Assembly: GCA_965153455.1 (NCBI GenBank)
Contig: OZ234494.1
Coordinates: 1,922,001-1,986,000, forward strand
Source: Sphagnum compactum
Taxonomy: Eukaryota > Bryophyta > Sphagnopsida > Sphagnales
Length of the DNA: 64,000 nt
Direction: 5' to 3'
This document shows positions 1-12,350 of this stretch, piece after piece; position 1 is the first letter of the stretch; each line of letters begins with the position of its first letter. The position numbers and the translations under genes are program-made. The notes below the pieces were generated by a model. It was given only the letters and a program-made list of their open reading frames with translations, made no database searches and was not told the DNA's origin.

Positions 1-383
1 TTACCTTCATCATGTCCAAGAATAAAATTGGGTTGCAGTTATATGATAAGTGGTTGGTGAGATCTCTTGGGTGTTGTTGTATCACTTCATTGCTTGAGTA
101 ATAATTTTATTACTAAAAGTGTTAGTGACCATTTTTGCCCCGATGGCAAGGAGCACCACACTTTCATTTCCTATGTTTTGCCTAAACTTGTAATGAGAAA
201 ACTTACAAAGGTGGTAGCAAGCACCACACCTTTATCCCATATTCTTTGCCCAGAACTTAACAGGGGCAAACTTCCAAATGTGTCCAAAAGGGAAGGCTTC
301 TTGCACAGAGGTGCAAAGTGCAAAAGGTCAAATGACGATTACCTTCAAAACCTTGCCTAAACCATATTAGACTTAAGATCTGG
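1..383. other. Spacer with an imperfect internal duplication
   Basis: No gene is recognised. A segment beginning with the word GCACCACAC near 150 recurs in diverged form near 222 (both continue through 'tttgcc...aactt'), suggesting an old tandem duplication of about 70 bp. The open frame across 67-360 starts at TTG, not ATG, and its product resembles nothing I know. Confidence 0.35.
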
Positions 384-412
384 ATCCTATGTTAAGGGCC
401 TTAACATAGGAT
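384..412. repeat. 29-nt near-perfect palindrome
   Basis: The arms atcctatgttaagg (384-397) and ccttaacataggat (399-412) are exact reverse complements around a single central g at 398. The flanking bases 383 and 413 do not pair, so the palindrome ends sharply. No open frame or element edge is visible that explains it. Confidence 0.9.
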
Positions 413-900
413 GCTCATGCTGGTTCTAGGGCCAAGTCTAACTAGTATTTCTATTAGGAATTTTCACTTGGAACCAAAGGGATGATCATCCATAGAAAGA
501 TGTTAAGAAACTAGCGATCATGGCTATAAACCAGATATGAAATACAAATCTTTAATCATCTTTTTATGATCTTGGCTATCCGTTGAAAACCAATCATAGG
601 AATCTGACAATTTGTACTACTGTTTTTTTGCACTTTTGGCAATTGAAAACCTTCAAAATCACTTGATTTTTGAACTTTTAATTTTTGAAATTTCTTTTTG
701 GTGAACTTTCTCCAACAATAAAAGGTTGAATCTAAATGACCTTGGCTTTCCTTGGGTTGGGTCTGGGTCTCGAGGTAGGGCCTTGACCCATGGCTTGTCT
801 TATGGCAAGTCTTGTCTCATGTAAATCCACTGGATCTGGTTTTTAAAACTGTACCCACATTGGAACCGGAACCAACCAACATTGCTTTAAGACACACCTA
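413..900. other. Spacer, nothing recognised
   Basis: AT-rich sequence with short GGTCTGGGTCTCG-type words near 760-780. There is no ORF, RNA gene or repeat edge that I can support. Confidence 0.4.
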
Positions 901-1005
901 ACATCCCAAGCTTCCTGAATGCAGTTGTCGTCCACACTGAGATTCTCAGACTAACTAGGATTACCCAGAAGTTCAAATGTAAGTGCTCTCTTGTTACATC
1001 CTTAC

Positions 1006-1840
1006 CGTGAAGTCCATCACACTGACATACCATCCCACTGCATGCTTCTTCATCTCATCCAGTAACATACCAACCCCTAGGCACAATTCACTCAAATTTT
1101 CATGCATCAAATAATCTACCACAGTTTGGAACTCAGTGAAGCCTGACACAAGTCCAACAAATCATTGAAAGATAAGCTCATGAGTCATGACTGCCAGGGA
1201 CTTTCTATCATCCATCTACCAATGGGATCACAGAAGTTTTGAAACATTCAACCCATCACACTCTTCTAGAGAGACATGCTAAGTATTGGAACCAGGAAGA
1301 GCAGTGGAATCAATGAAATTATGCCATCTTACCAATGCAAGCCTTCTCTCCAAAGAGATCAGCGTTTACAAAAATTTCTAAGTTACATGCATGCTAGTCT
1401 GTGGCTTGACAACTACTGCCACCTTCAAAAACCACCTGATCAAGCTAACTGACTTCTTCACCTCCATCCACTCCTGCCTTCATATTCACACCCTTTCTCT
1501 GAGTTCATCCTCTTCTCCCAGAAGCTTCAGCAGCTCATCATTAAATTGGCAAGCATTGAGTTTTGCAAAAAGCAACTAATTTCCCGGTGCCTCCAAGAAA
1601 CACTACTTTCCAGTGCCAGAAACGGCGCCTTGAACCACCCATCAGCAGCAGAAGCATCCCTAACTAGAACCCTACCATCCACTAACCCAACTAGCTGGAA
1701 TGTTTTTGCTGTTACATTTTGGTCACTTGAAAACTGATCCTGTGACCCTTTCTTTATCACATATATTTTGAGAGGCTGGTATTCTAGTTTCAAAATATTC
1801 TGTTCATAGATGCATTGTTCAAGGCAACACAAGCCAGTGA
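1006..1840 (-). pseudogene. Possible exons or relic of an unidentified protein gene
   Basis: Read on the minus strand, 1147-1006 is open and protein-like, containing FTEFQTVVDYLMHEN and LLDEMKKHAVGWYVSVMDF. It ends exactly at a GT-AAGG donor-like site (1005-1001). An in-frame TGA lies just upstream at about 1173. A second open minus-strand segment, 1832-1527, contains LVGLVDGRVLVRDASAADGW and LESSVSWRHREI. Between them the frame is interrupted. The composition suits coding sequence (GC higher than the flanks), but I do not recognise the family. It could be a live gene with several introns running off to the left, or a decayed copy. The donor-like end argues for an exon; the stops argue for decay. 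Confidence 0.3.
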
Positions 1841-2040
1841 TGAAAGAAATTTACCAAACATGACAATCTACATACAAGCAAAAAGAGGCAAATCTCAATG
1901 ATGGGCTTGACTGAGAACACAATGCCACTGGTACCACAATGCTAAGGATACCAGTGTTGTCACTAAATGTTAAATCTTCTTTAGATTCTTGCCAATTTAT
2001 GCTACCTCAAAAAAAAAAAAAATCAAAAAGGGTGGGGGGC
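1841..2040. other. Spacer
   Basis: AT-rich sequence ending in an A13 run followed by a G-rich run (about 2008-2047). Nothing else is visible. Confidence 0.4.
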
Positions 2041-2168
2041 GGGGGGATAATACTTATATCAAACATCATCATAAACACTTGTAAACACAAACATAGATCT
2101 ATTTATGAGAATAGTTCCTCAATTACAGCACCTTGTGTTCCAAGCTCCTTCATAAATTTGTGCTTTAA
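2022..2168 (+). repeat. Dispersed repeat, copy 1 (partner at 10.25 kb)
   Basis: Contains 'aaacatcatcataaacact' and, near its end, 'caccttgtgttccaagctcc' in the same order and spacing as at 10250-10392. The two copies are in direct orientation about 8.2 kb apart, on either side of the gypsy relic. They could be remnants of LTRs or two insertions of one short repeat. No TG/CA termini or target duplications are obvious. Confidence 0.75.
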
Positions 2169-2475
2169 GAGGAAAGCATTTTATGAGTTGCGTTACTTTT
2201 CATGGGTCCATTCACGATTGAGGTACCAAAAAGAGTGTTTAACTAAAAAATGATTGCAAAGGACAACTTTGGATTTTTGTTTATCTTACAGTATTATAAT
2301 TGTAATAGATTGTTGTATGCCAATAGATAAACTAATGTCTTTTTGAATTAATACAAATATTTAAAAATAATTTGGACACTATGTTAATGTCCTTTTGAGT
2401 CCTGTAAATTAAAGGAATCATGTGTCTAAAGTACATTTTTAAAAGTAATCAAAAGGAAAACATAAAATCATACAA

Positions 2476-3340
2476 TTGATTTCAAATTTTTTTTACAACA
2501 AAAACATGCCCCCTTCTATGAAAGTACATGTTCATTGGATGAACTTGATGAAAAACCAAATCATTCAAAATTTTCAAAATTTTGAAAGAAAGGGCTACAA
2601 GGCAAAGGATTCATTTTTAAAATCATTTGATAAAAAATTTATGTTCAATGGGTTCAAAATGTCTAACTTTAGATGCAAATCACATGTGAAGGAAATAAAC
2701 ATGCCAAAAAACATATTTGGTTGTCCGTTGAAACTCATTTTGGGATTTTTTGCATTTCTGGCATTAAACTAAAATATTCATACACAATCATGTATGATTG
2801 TGAAAAATCACCATCAACACATGAATTATCTTATATTGGACTATTCAATTTTTCTCACTTAAATTTGTTTCATGTAAATGTTATTTGTTTAAAATAACTC
2901 TAAAAAGTCCTTAAGACTCTTTTTTCCTTTTTTGGTATTGCAACCGTGAATGGACTCTCATTAGGTGAACAACATGTTGCTTTCATGAAGAAGGATAATG
3001 GATAAACCCTAAACCCCTATCCAATGTGTAATCCAAATGTTCAAGCTAATATGGCCCCAAGTTTCTTCAAAATTTCAAATTGTGTTGTTTGTTTCTATGA
3101 ATTCCCACATGATGACATTATAATTTTTACTTGTCGACACATTTATCACCCTTGGTGTGCATTAATCCACTTCAAACAAACTAGCTAATGTGTTAAAGCA
3201 TGTTGTAATACAATCATGTCCCTTAAGAATAATATAAAAGTTTCAACTTTAGAAAGTTTGACAAGGATATGTTGGAGAAAGAGGTTTTTGAAAGTTATGA
3301 GGAAGCAAGATTACATCAATTAAATCAAAGGAGGCAAGTT
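2476..3340 (+). pseudogene. Decayed coding relic with a RING-like zinc-binding motif
   Basis: On the plus strand at 3078-3235 the translation reads CVVCFYEFPHDD, then TCRHIYHPWCALIHF, then (after an in-frame TAA at about 3186) CVKACCNTIM. The spacing C-x2-C ... C-x-H-x2-H-x2-C ... C-x3-C is that of a RING-type zinc finger, a domain usually found in E3 ubiquitin ligases but also in plant transposon-captured genes. An upstream open stretch (2476-2772) lies in another frame, so the whole is frameshifted and broken. There is no start codon context or intron structure I can support. The RING-like call rests on Cys/His spacing only. It may be the remains of a repeated gene family rather than a unique host gene. 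Confidence 0.4.
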
Positions 3341-3631
3341 GTCCCAATGTTGGTAAGTTATATATTTTTTGACTTGTAGATTATTATTTTCATTTGTTGG
3401 TGCTACATTTTATAAATGGTTGAGTACTTGTACAAATTGTCTTACAACCTTGATTATAAATAAATAGTCCTTTAGCAACACTAACAATAGACAATGGCTA
3501 TGATTATATTTATGTACACTACAAGTAGCACTCACAACACATAGTTCTTGTGAATGTAATCTGATAATATAAAAATTGAACACTCATGTTACTTTTTGTA
3601 GGTTTGTTTGCACTTTACAATATTAATATAC

Positions 3632-6600
3632 TCATTTGTATATGCTATGTGTAATTCTTTGTCCATGTGAATGTAATTTGTGTTGGATTATACCAATTTT
3701 AGGACCCTGACAATGTTCTTTATGCATTTGTTGTACATTGTTTATTCTATAAGCATATTCAAATGTGTTAGGTTTCATTTTCCATAATGATATCAAAACA
3801 TCAATCTTTCTTTTGACTTTTGCCTCTTCTTGGAATGACAATTTACTACGAGTAGTCTGACATGGTGGAAAACCTTGTGTATCCACAATATGTTCTCCAA
3901 CTTTACAACATGTTAATTCACCCTTATGCCAAACAAATACATTTGGAAATTATTCCAACAATTGCCACAATTGATCAACCTTTCTTTGATTTAGTGTTGC
4001 ATCAATTTTGTTCTTGAACTTGATCTTGTCCCACTTCTCCTATTGTTTTTCATCAAATCTAATATTTGTAAATGTAACATCATGTTTTTCCTTATCCTCT
4101 CCCATCCTTAGTTGAAACACTATTGGACATTCTCTAGATCATTTACCACTACCTATTTCATTTTTTGCATCTTTGTCCTCATTTTTGGAACACACTTCAT
4201 CTAGTTTTCAAAATCATCAAAGTCTGGAAGTTCTCCAAATATCATGTTGTTAGTTTGTTCCTCCAACAATAGATTGATGATTCCGTTAGGCCTTTTTTGC
4301 ATCACAAAAGTTTATTGTCCATTATCTTGAAATTCTTCTAGCATTTCATGATCTTCATGTAGGTTAAAACTTGGTAATTCATCTTGTTCATCAACTTCCA
4401 ATTCACCATCTTTATCTTCAAATGCATCATGGTTAAATTCCCCATTATTTGATTACTTGTTGAAGTATCATAAAAAATCTACATATCCCCAATGATATCC
4501 ATTTGATGTAACCTAACTCCATTAATTTCATTGTATTTTTTTCATTTGCATTGGACTTAAGTTAGACTTTCTCCTTGACCATTTGCAACATGTTACCCAT
4601 GTTTAATGGTAGTATCTATATGTTATTTCTAGGACCTTGCCTAACTTGGATTGTCCCCTTCTTCACATCTACAATAACCTTTATTTTGATAAAAAAATCC
4701 AATCCCAACACAGGTCATCATTGTTTATGTCTATAATCAAGTCATCATTACTTGCGTTTATAATCATGAATGTCACGAAACACTATATCTTTCGAATTCT
4801 TGTACGTATTTCATTTATTTTTCACAATGCTTGTGTCATTACACCTAAAGCAATCTTATAATATTTTGAACCTGTCACCAAATGCATGATTCCTAATTTT
4901 CGAACCACACTAGTTGCCATGATAGACATGATTGTCAAGTAACAACCAAACCTTCCACTAGATGATTTTTGATTTCCACTAACATATGCAAGGTTTTATT
5001 AATTATATTGGTTCTTGTTGATGCAAATTCTATGAACTATTGATGTACCTTTAATTATAATCACATTTGTTGATTTCAAACTTTGATCTCATTTCCTCCT
5101 TGCCAACTTCAAAAAACTTTCCAAGTATTATAGTTCCCCAAAAATAGACAAAATTATCTCCATAGGAAATAAGGAAATCTTGTTTAAATGATGAAATGTG
5201 TAAGGATTTTGACCTAGCAGATCCTTCTTTCATGATATCAACTAACCTTGATTCCATAGTTCTATCATCAACTACATTAGTTTTTAGTACTTATATCTCC
5301 ACCAACAATTTTTTTTTAACATTTTAACTCCAAACAATATATCATCTTTAGTCCCACATAGTCGATTTTATTATTCCAAATTAGTTGTTTCATCGTGAAC
5401 AAGGACTTTCAAGTAATTATTAACTATAGATGATGTTTTGACATCTTTTTCCTTTTTCTAACATCTATCCTTTGTATGACCCAGTCTTGAACAATATCCA
5501 CATCTAACACCACATTTTTCCATCCTACAAAGAATACCACATTTACAACATTTGGGCTAAAAGTCTCCAATATATTCTTAGACACATTATAGCAACATGA
5601 TCCATGCAATTGCATATCTAGAATGAAAAAGAGTTATCAACTCTTGTGGAACTTGCTACATGATTTACTAAAATCCCTTGCTTAATTTTTTTTATCAATG
5701 ATTCATTAAAAGCACTAACCTATTTATCCACCACCATGTCATTCATCATTCTTTCATCATGCTCTTCCTTAAAAGGTTCAAAAGGAACACATCCTTTAAT
5801 TCTGCCAATACCCACTCCATTTCCAAAGTTATAATGAACATAACATCCATATTTTCATAATTTCTCATTACATTCATCTTCCTAATATTAGGATGAAGTC
5901 AAGAAAGAAACCTTTTCCTCTATTTAACATTTTCAATCTTGCCCTTCATGAACAATTTCTACATTATGTCATAATAGGTTTATATTTGTTGTTTGGGATC
6001 TTGTTTGATCACATCCAACTTGCCTTTAATTTCCTCCTTATCAATAGTTCCATATTTCAGTAACATATTTACTTTCATGGCCTGTCAATCAAAAAGAGTC
6101 ATAAGTAACTTCTTGGACCACTTTTTTGCCTTGCTTCTTAGGTTCAATTTACTAATTTTGAATAATTTTTGTTCATCAATGCTTTTTACTTTTGTAGCCA
6201 TTTCCAACCTCTTTGCCCAATTAGTGACATTTTCAAGTTCTTCACCCCATAACAATTCATTCATGCCATTAGGACTTGTCATCTTATATTTCTCCTTCAA
6301 ATTTTTAAAAATTCAATTTTTACATTTATTGCATATAAAGAGCAAAACATTCACCTTTTTCATCAATGTTCATAACAAAATCTATGTTTTCCAAATTCTC
6401 TTTGATCCAACAATTTCCTACTTCCAACTTCCAATTCAACAACTTAGATATAGTACCATAATGATCAACCTTACTAGTTTTATCCTTTACCCTAAACATA
6501 TTTTCCATGCCTAGAACATAAAATATGATATAATGTTGTTTTGATATTGATACTATGGAAATCCAAATATCACCTAATATTTTACATTCTCAAAAGTGGG

Positions 6601-7107
6601 GATATCAAAATCAAAGATAGATGGATTGGTGGGTTTATTTGCATTGGAGTTGCTCTTAGCTTGTTCATCCATTGTTGCCCACCATCCACTTGGTCATAAA
6701 AATTCCAAATCAGCCTCACCTTCTTCCTCTTCAAATTTCACAAATCGCCTTTAATTATCATCAATGTTCAAACTGATAAGAATATCATTGCAACCAATGA
6801 AAAGTCATTCCAAATGTCTATCCCCATTCCTACAAAGATTCCAACACAAGGATTGTGCTTCTTGTCCATAAAATTCAACTTTCACAATCTTGTTTCCCTC
6901 ATTCAACTTTTATTCAATTTTTAGTTTATAAAAATGAACTCCTCCTTCAAAATGATTATTGCATATTGGGATCCACAAATCTTCTAGTTTAGGCACAACA
7001 TTTGGATCTTCATGGATGATATGTTGCTCAAGTTGACAAATAGGGCCATTGGGAGGTAAAGAAAAATCTAGTGTTGAAAGTGCAAAGGAGTACCCAATTG
7101 TAGCCAT
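3632..7107 (-). mobile_element. Decayed Ty3/gypsy-type LTR retrotransposon, gag-protease-pol start
   Basis: Read from right to left on the minus strand, the domains appear in the expected order. (1) Gag starts with ATG at 7107 (MATIGYSFALSTLDF). (2) The gag core at 6300-5760 includes WAKRLEMATKVKSIDEQ, then KVNMLLKYGTIDKEEIKGK. (3) A CCHC knuckle, CGYCSRLGHTKDRC, lies at about 5500-5455, preceded by further Cys pairs. (4) A retropepsin-like region at about 4920-4600 has VRKLGIMHLVTGSKYYK and, after a frame change, LGLDFFIKI and a VDV..GTIQVRQG-like tail. (5) The pol entry at 3886-3632 has DTQGFPPCQTTRSKLSF. Reverse transcriptase, RNase H and integrase are not seen below 3632. Many in-frame stops and frameshifts make it non-functional. 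LTRs were not identified. Confidence 0.75.
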
Positions 7108-7890
7108 GCCTTGGAGTCATCAACCAAAGAGCTATAGTAACTTGGAAACTTGAATGAACTATTCCAATAGCAAAATCCCCAATTCTAGCCTCATGTGGGT
7201 TGGATCACATTATTTTAATAGTTGCAAAAATGGTTATATACAAAAGGGCAATACTTGGTAATGGTTATCTATCCAACATTGGTTGATAAAACATGACAAC
7301 CTTGCTTTAGGATTCATGGTAAGTTTTTTTCCAACTCATGCCTTCCATGGTCATGCATCATATCAAATAGTTGGAAGTTGTTACTTGTCTAGTTTTCTTT
7401 AGTAACTTTAGACATCACCAACCCATATCAATGTATAGATTATTTATGATATACTAATACTAAAGGAAAAGTGGCAATTTGCAAATGGTCCTTGCAATTA
7501 GTTTTTAATCACAAGTGAATTTACAACTAAAATCCCATTAGTCATGTCAGACAAGTTGCATATGACATTAATTGCAAAATGACAATGAATTTTGGATGAA
7601 AAAATAAATCAACAAAATACATTTTCATCCTTTAGTTAGCCATATACATATTATCGTTTGTAATTAAGATGTAATTATTTTGGTGGAAAATGAGACCAAA
7701 TGATGTGTTGCCATGTGTCCCATCTTTAGCTATTTTAAATATTTTAATTATAATTCTGAAATAATCTAAGACATCCAATTTATATGTTTGGATGGTTTTA
7801 GATTATGACACATGACACAATTGGAATGTGCCATGTGAAACAATCAAAATGTGACATGTAGCATATTAATTAAATTTGACCAAAATCAAT
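7108..7890. other. Spacer upstream of the gypsy relic
   Basis: AT-rich sequence that may include the untranslated leader or 5' LTR of the gypsy relic, but no LTR boundary or primer-binding site is identifiable. No gene is seen. Confidence 0.35.
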
Positions 7891-8170
7891 TTCAATAGGT
7901 AAGTATGTAAGTAGGTCAAATTAAGTAGGTAAGTAAGAAGGATCTACCTATTTGTTTACTTACACTAAACATGCACTTACCTACCTAGGCTAGATTTATA
8001 TTTAGGTAGGTAAATAAATAAGTAATCAAGTTGTTAAGTTGGTTAAGGAAGTAAGTTGTGTGTAAATTTTACTTACCTACCTAGGTTAGATATATACTTA
8101 GGTAGGTACATAAATAAATAACTAAGTTGTTAGGTGGTTAAAGAAATAAGCTAGTTAAAAGGTAGGCACA
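7891..8170. repeat. AGGTAAGT/TAGGTAGG repeat with two hairpin-bearing tandem units
   Basis: A run of GTAAGTAGGT-type tetranucleotides leads into two diverged tandem copies of a unit of roughly 110 bp, starting near 7976 and 8088. Each unit opens with ACTTACCTACCTAGG, followed a short distance on by its inverse CTTAGGTAGGTA, so each copy can fold into a stem of about 12 bp. Confidence 0.75.
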
Positions 8171-10246
8171 TAATTTTTTAAATTTTATTTTGGATTAAGC
8201 CTTTTCAATTGGTTCATCCATATGGCTCATGTTTTTTAATATGAAAATGTAAGATAACCAATTTTCCATATTTTTTGTCACATGCACAAAAACGAAAACA
8301 AATAATGAAAGGATAGGTCTAACTCTAAATCCAAAACATGAAACAAATGAATCAAGACAAAAACACAAAGGCTAAGACTAAAAATACAAAGTTGAAATAC
8401 CAAAATACAAAAAAAAATTTATTGCAATGAAATAAAAAAAATGTAAACAAAAAAAAAAACAAAACAAGGCTATAGAACAAGATTGTACCTCATATTACTG
8501 TTGAACAAATTAAAGGTAATGGAGAGTTGTACCTTTATTATACCCTCTTGGGGACTTAGTTCAAAGAAGCTTCCTTGGAGCTTTCCATATGCCCACTAAC
8601 TACAAGTGAACTACGGATTAATTAAAATTTAACTAAAAATTAACTATGAATTAAATGACAATGAACTAAAAGTTAACTATGAACCATGAATGAATTCTAT
8701 TCATCATATGAAAATGATGTCCATAACATTTTTCAAATTGAGAATGGAAGATAAACCTTATGGAATAAATGTTTGGAGTTGAAATTCGATTGCGAATTAT
8801 GTTGCGATTAAAAAGTCTTGTTGCAAATTATTTACAACTAAAAGGCTTATTCCATATTTTTAAATATTTATTATTATTTTTATAAATTACATAATTAAGT
8901 AAATAAATGACTAATGAACTAATCAATTAATACTTAAACTAGCTAATTAAAGTAGTATAATTTTTTTTAAATCATATTAAAAAAAATTAATTCAAATCTG
9001 TGAATAATTAAATTAAATTATGAATTATGAAACTTATGTAACTAATGTAGAAATAAAATAATTAAAATTAATATAAAATAATCAATTTTTGTTACTTTAA
9101 AAGTGTTATTTGTTACTGTAAAAATCTATGCATTAATATTTATTATTTATTATAAATAGGTAATTATAAAAATTAGATCAAATAGTTAATTATACTTAAA
9201 TTTTTTATATACAATAATTACATCCAAAATTTTAATTATATTTTAAAAAATTAATAATATTTTTAGTATTTCAAATTATGAATACCAAATTAAATTATAA
9301 ATTATACAATTAATATGTAAATATTTTAATTAATATATAATTTTATATTAAATTAATTCATATTTTATTACCCACAAGATTAAAAATTACTAAAAATTTC
9401 TTTAAATTATTAGTTATAAATTAGAAATGTATTAATAATTAAGTTTAATTATAAATTATATCACTTCCATAATTAATTAATTAAAATTCATTTAAATAAT
9501 TAATTTAATTTGTTAAGATATTAGTAAATAGTGTTAAATTTATGTTGTAATAATAGTTTTATTTAAAATAAATTATTATAGACAATAAATATGATAACTT
9601 AGTGTAATTAAATTACTATAATTACAATATTTACATCAAATAACGTGATTATAAGAAAATTGTTATGAATATTTCTAATAGTAATTTCAAATAAAAATCA
9701 GAAATTATGAATACCAATTTTGATTATAAATTATATAGTTACTACAATTATGTATAACTACTATAATTATAGTGAATTTACAATAGTTTTATATCAATTG
9801 TAGTAATTAATTTTATTGAAATTTTTGAATTTTTTTGGTGATTAGCAAATATTTTTTTTGGTTAATATTCAAGCATTATACATAATTCATTGTATATACA
9901 TGTACATCCTAATATGCATTTACATATTAATGAATGGAATACATTTAATACACCATTATAAAACCATACACCTAGGAAGATGCAAAATACATTTTGAATA
10001 CATATAAGGTTGCAACTCATTTGACCACATTTGCAACTAACGGGACATAGATGGGTATTTTAAATGAAAACCATGTTAAAAGTTCAACAAATGAAAAAAT
10101 TTAAAAAACATTAATCACAAGTTAGTTGCAATGTAAGTCAAGCACAACCAAATGTAAAAAATATTTTAAAAATAACCAATGATAATCACAAGTAGTCGCA
10201 AATTGATCGATGACAAAAACTTAGTTTTTTTCGAGTGCTAAAGACT
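8171..10246. other. Very AT-rich spacer
   Basis: About 2 kb of strongly A+T-biased sequence (most extreme at 8870-9900), built from words such as AATTAATTA and ATAAATTAT. There is no open frame of note, no RNA gene and no clear repeat unit. It could be a matrix-attachment-like region or old transposon debris; neither can be shown from sequence. Confidence 0.6.
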
Positions 10247-10392
10247 ACTTTGGTACCAAAAAGAGGGGCATAACACTTATCAAACATCATCATAAACACT
10301 TGTAAACACAAACTAAGATATGTTTATGAGAGTAATTCATTAGCTACAACACCTTGTGTTCCAAGCTCCTTCATAAATATGTGTTCCAATCT
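10247..10392 (+). repeat. Dispersed repeat, copy 2 (partner at 2.02 kb)
   Basis: Collinear with 2022-2168: the same 'caaaaag.g.gg', 'aaacatcatcataaacact' and 'caccttgtgttccaagctcc' blocks, in the same orientation. Divergence by eye is roughly 10-15%. Confidence 0.75.
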
Positions 10393-12120
10393 AATTTAAC
10401 AATAGACCTTAACATAATGGCAAAGATGGATAAAATCTTGTGGATCTCCTTTCATCGGGCTATCATGATTATTTGATGTGATATAAAAGACAAACATTAC
10501 TTAAACCCCACATAGAATCTCCATCTTGTCTACAACATATTCACAACAATAACAATTTGGAAACACTAATAAGCATAATGTCCCAATCATCTAGCACACC
10601 ATCAATTGATCTCTGTCGTATCCTAATCCCTTCCCAATGGCTTGCACCTTTGTTCATAGTTCCCATATTCTAGGTATTTGATCTCCCCATGCATGGACAA
10701 AATTGCAATTCAAACATACAATCAAACATACTTGACTTGGACAACAAATGCCATAAATAGATCAACCCATATTTGATGCCCTAAAACATTTCATTAGTTC
10801 CATCTATGCCTCTAAGGACTCATCTAACACCACCTACCCAATCATCAATTTTCCTTGTGCAAAGAAAATCGTGGAGACTAACATACACACATGTATACAT
10901 AACTTCACACCAAGGCATTATTCCCTTCAATGTGACTACAACATAAATCACAACACCAAAGCAAAACATCCAATCTTCCTAGGATAACCAAAATGCAAAT
11001 TGGTGTTTAGGTTATCCAAAATGCAACTATTTATTCTCATCATCCACTAGCTTCACTCCACCACCACCACCACCACCAATCGCAACTATTAAAAAAAAGA
11101 AAAATAAAATAAAAAACCTGCTAACCAAACAAATCCCAAAAACATCACTCCTTCATAAGTCAATGCCATCACTCTCACAACCTCCACAAATCATGGATAT
11201 AAAAGAAGAGTGATATAAAAGACAAAACAAGAAATAGTTTTCAATGTTTAGCCAAAAACATGTGAGTCGATTTTCACACCACAAACCTTTAAAATTAAAA
11301 CAAAATTTACTTTTTTTCCTGTGATACGCTACAATAATTATAGGAGGTCTTCATGAATATTAAATATAAGTAAATATAAGTATATAAGTATAACAATAAA
11401 ATTCAAAAAAAAAATCGTGGAAAAATGGCAACTGTATTAAAAAATAAAGGGAATAATAAGCAAAAAAAAGAGTATTCCTGTTTCATCTTTGTTGTCCCAG
11501 GATGGGAAAATTCACCACAAAAGAAACGCTGATGATAATGGTGATCTTTCAAAACATGAAAGTGTGGATGAAAAAAAAATCATCCAAATATTATGCTTGC
11601 ACAACCAGATGCACAGTGTTAGGAGCTGCAAAAAGATTAGTCCTGAAAGCTTGCTTTTCCATAAGGTGTCAAAATGGTGTGATTTTCAGGTCATTTGTCA
11701 TTTTCCTTCCGTCTTTTCACAGCTCACCAAACAAGAACAGCTTCAAAAGGACATTGGAGTCAAAAGCCTTGAGGTATCCCCAAAATTGAATTGACCGGAA
11801 GTCAGTCAGAAAGGGTCTTCTTACCTTTCTCTTTAGTCTTTAGGTGCTTTCTCTTTGCTTCATTCAGTACGTTAGAAAAACTCAAACCTCCAGGATGATG
11901 CCAGAGCTGAAAGCTTCCAATATATGTAATGGCTAAGCGAAAGAAACTGGAAGCAAAAGAGATGGGAATTTCGGGTTGTAAAAAGCTCGAGTTTTCACAC
12001 AGTCCACTCAGCCATGTGATCGTGGTGGGTCTAGACCCCTGTTTGTTGGGCGGTTCTTTACTTAGAACCTCAGCTTCTGGATCCACATGTATGTAAATGG
12101 AACCAGGAAATCTGCTTCTG
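10393..12120. other. Spacer with a short CAC microsatellite
   Basis: Mostly AT-rich sequence. It contains a CCA/CAC run (about 11058-11080) and A-rich tracts. Overlapping open frames at 11489-11794 begin at TTG or lie in competing frames and look like chance. No gene is supported. Confidence 0.45.
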
Positions 12121-12350
12121 GGTCCAGTTCTTTAAAAAAACTTCTGGCTCGGGTTCTGGTTCTGGTTTTGGAACTCAGATTGGGTTTTGTTCCAGTTCCG
12201 GTTCCGGTTCCACACACTTGAAATTAAAGTTTCTAATTGGGGATCTAGTTCTTCCAAAAAGAAGAATTCTGATTCTGATTCTGAAACTGGTTCCAAAAAT
12301 CAGTTCAGTTCTTCCTAACCAGGATGATGGCCAATCTAAGTTACAAGCCG
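12121..12350. repeat. Degenerate GGTTCT/GGTTCC hexamer tract
   Basis: Repeated GGTTCTGGTTCTGG and GTTCCGGTTCCGGTTCC words, followed by the AT-richer variant GATTCTGATTCTG, indicate an ageing hexanucleotide microsatellite. No coding meaning is apparent. Confidence 0.7.
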
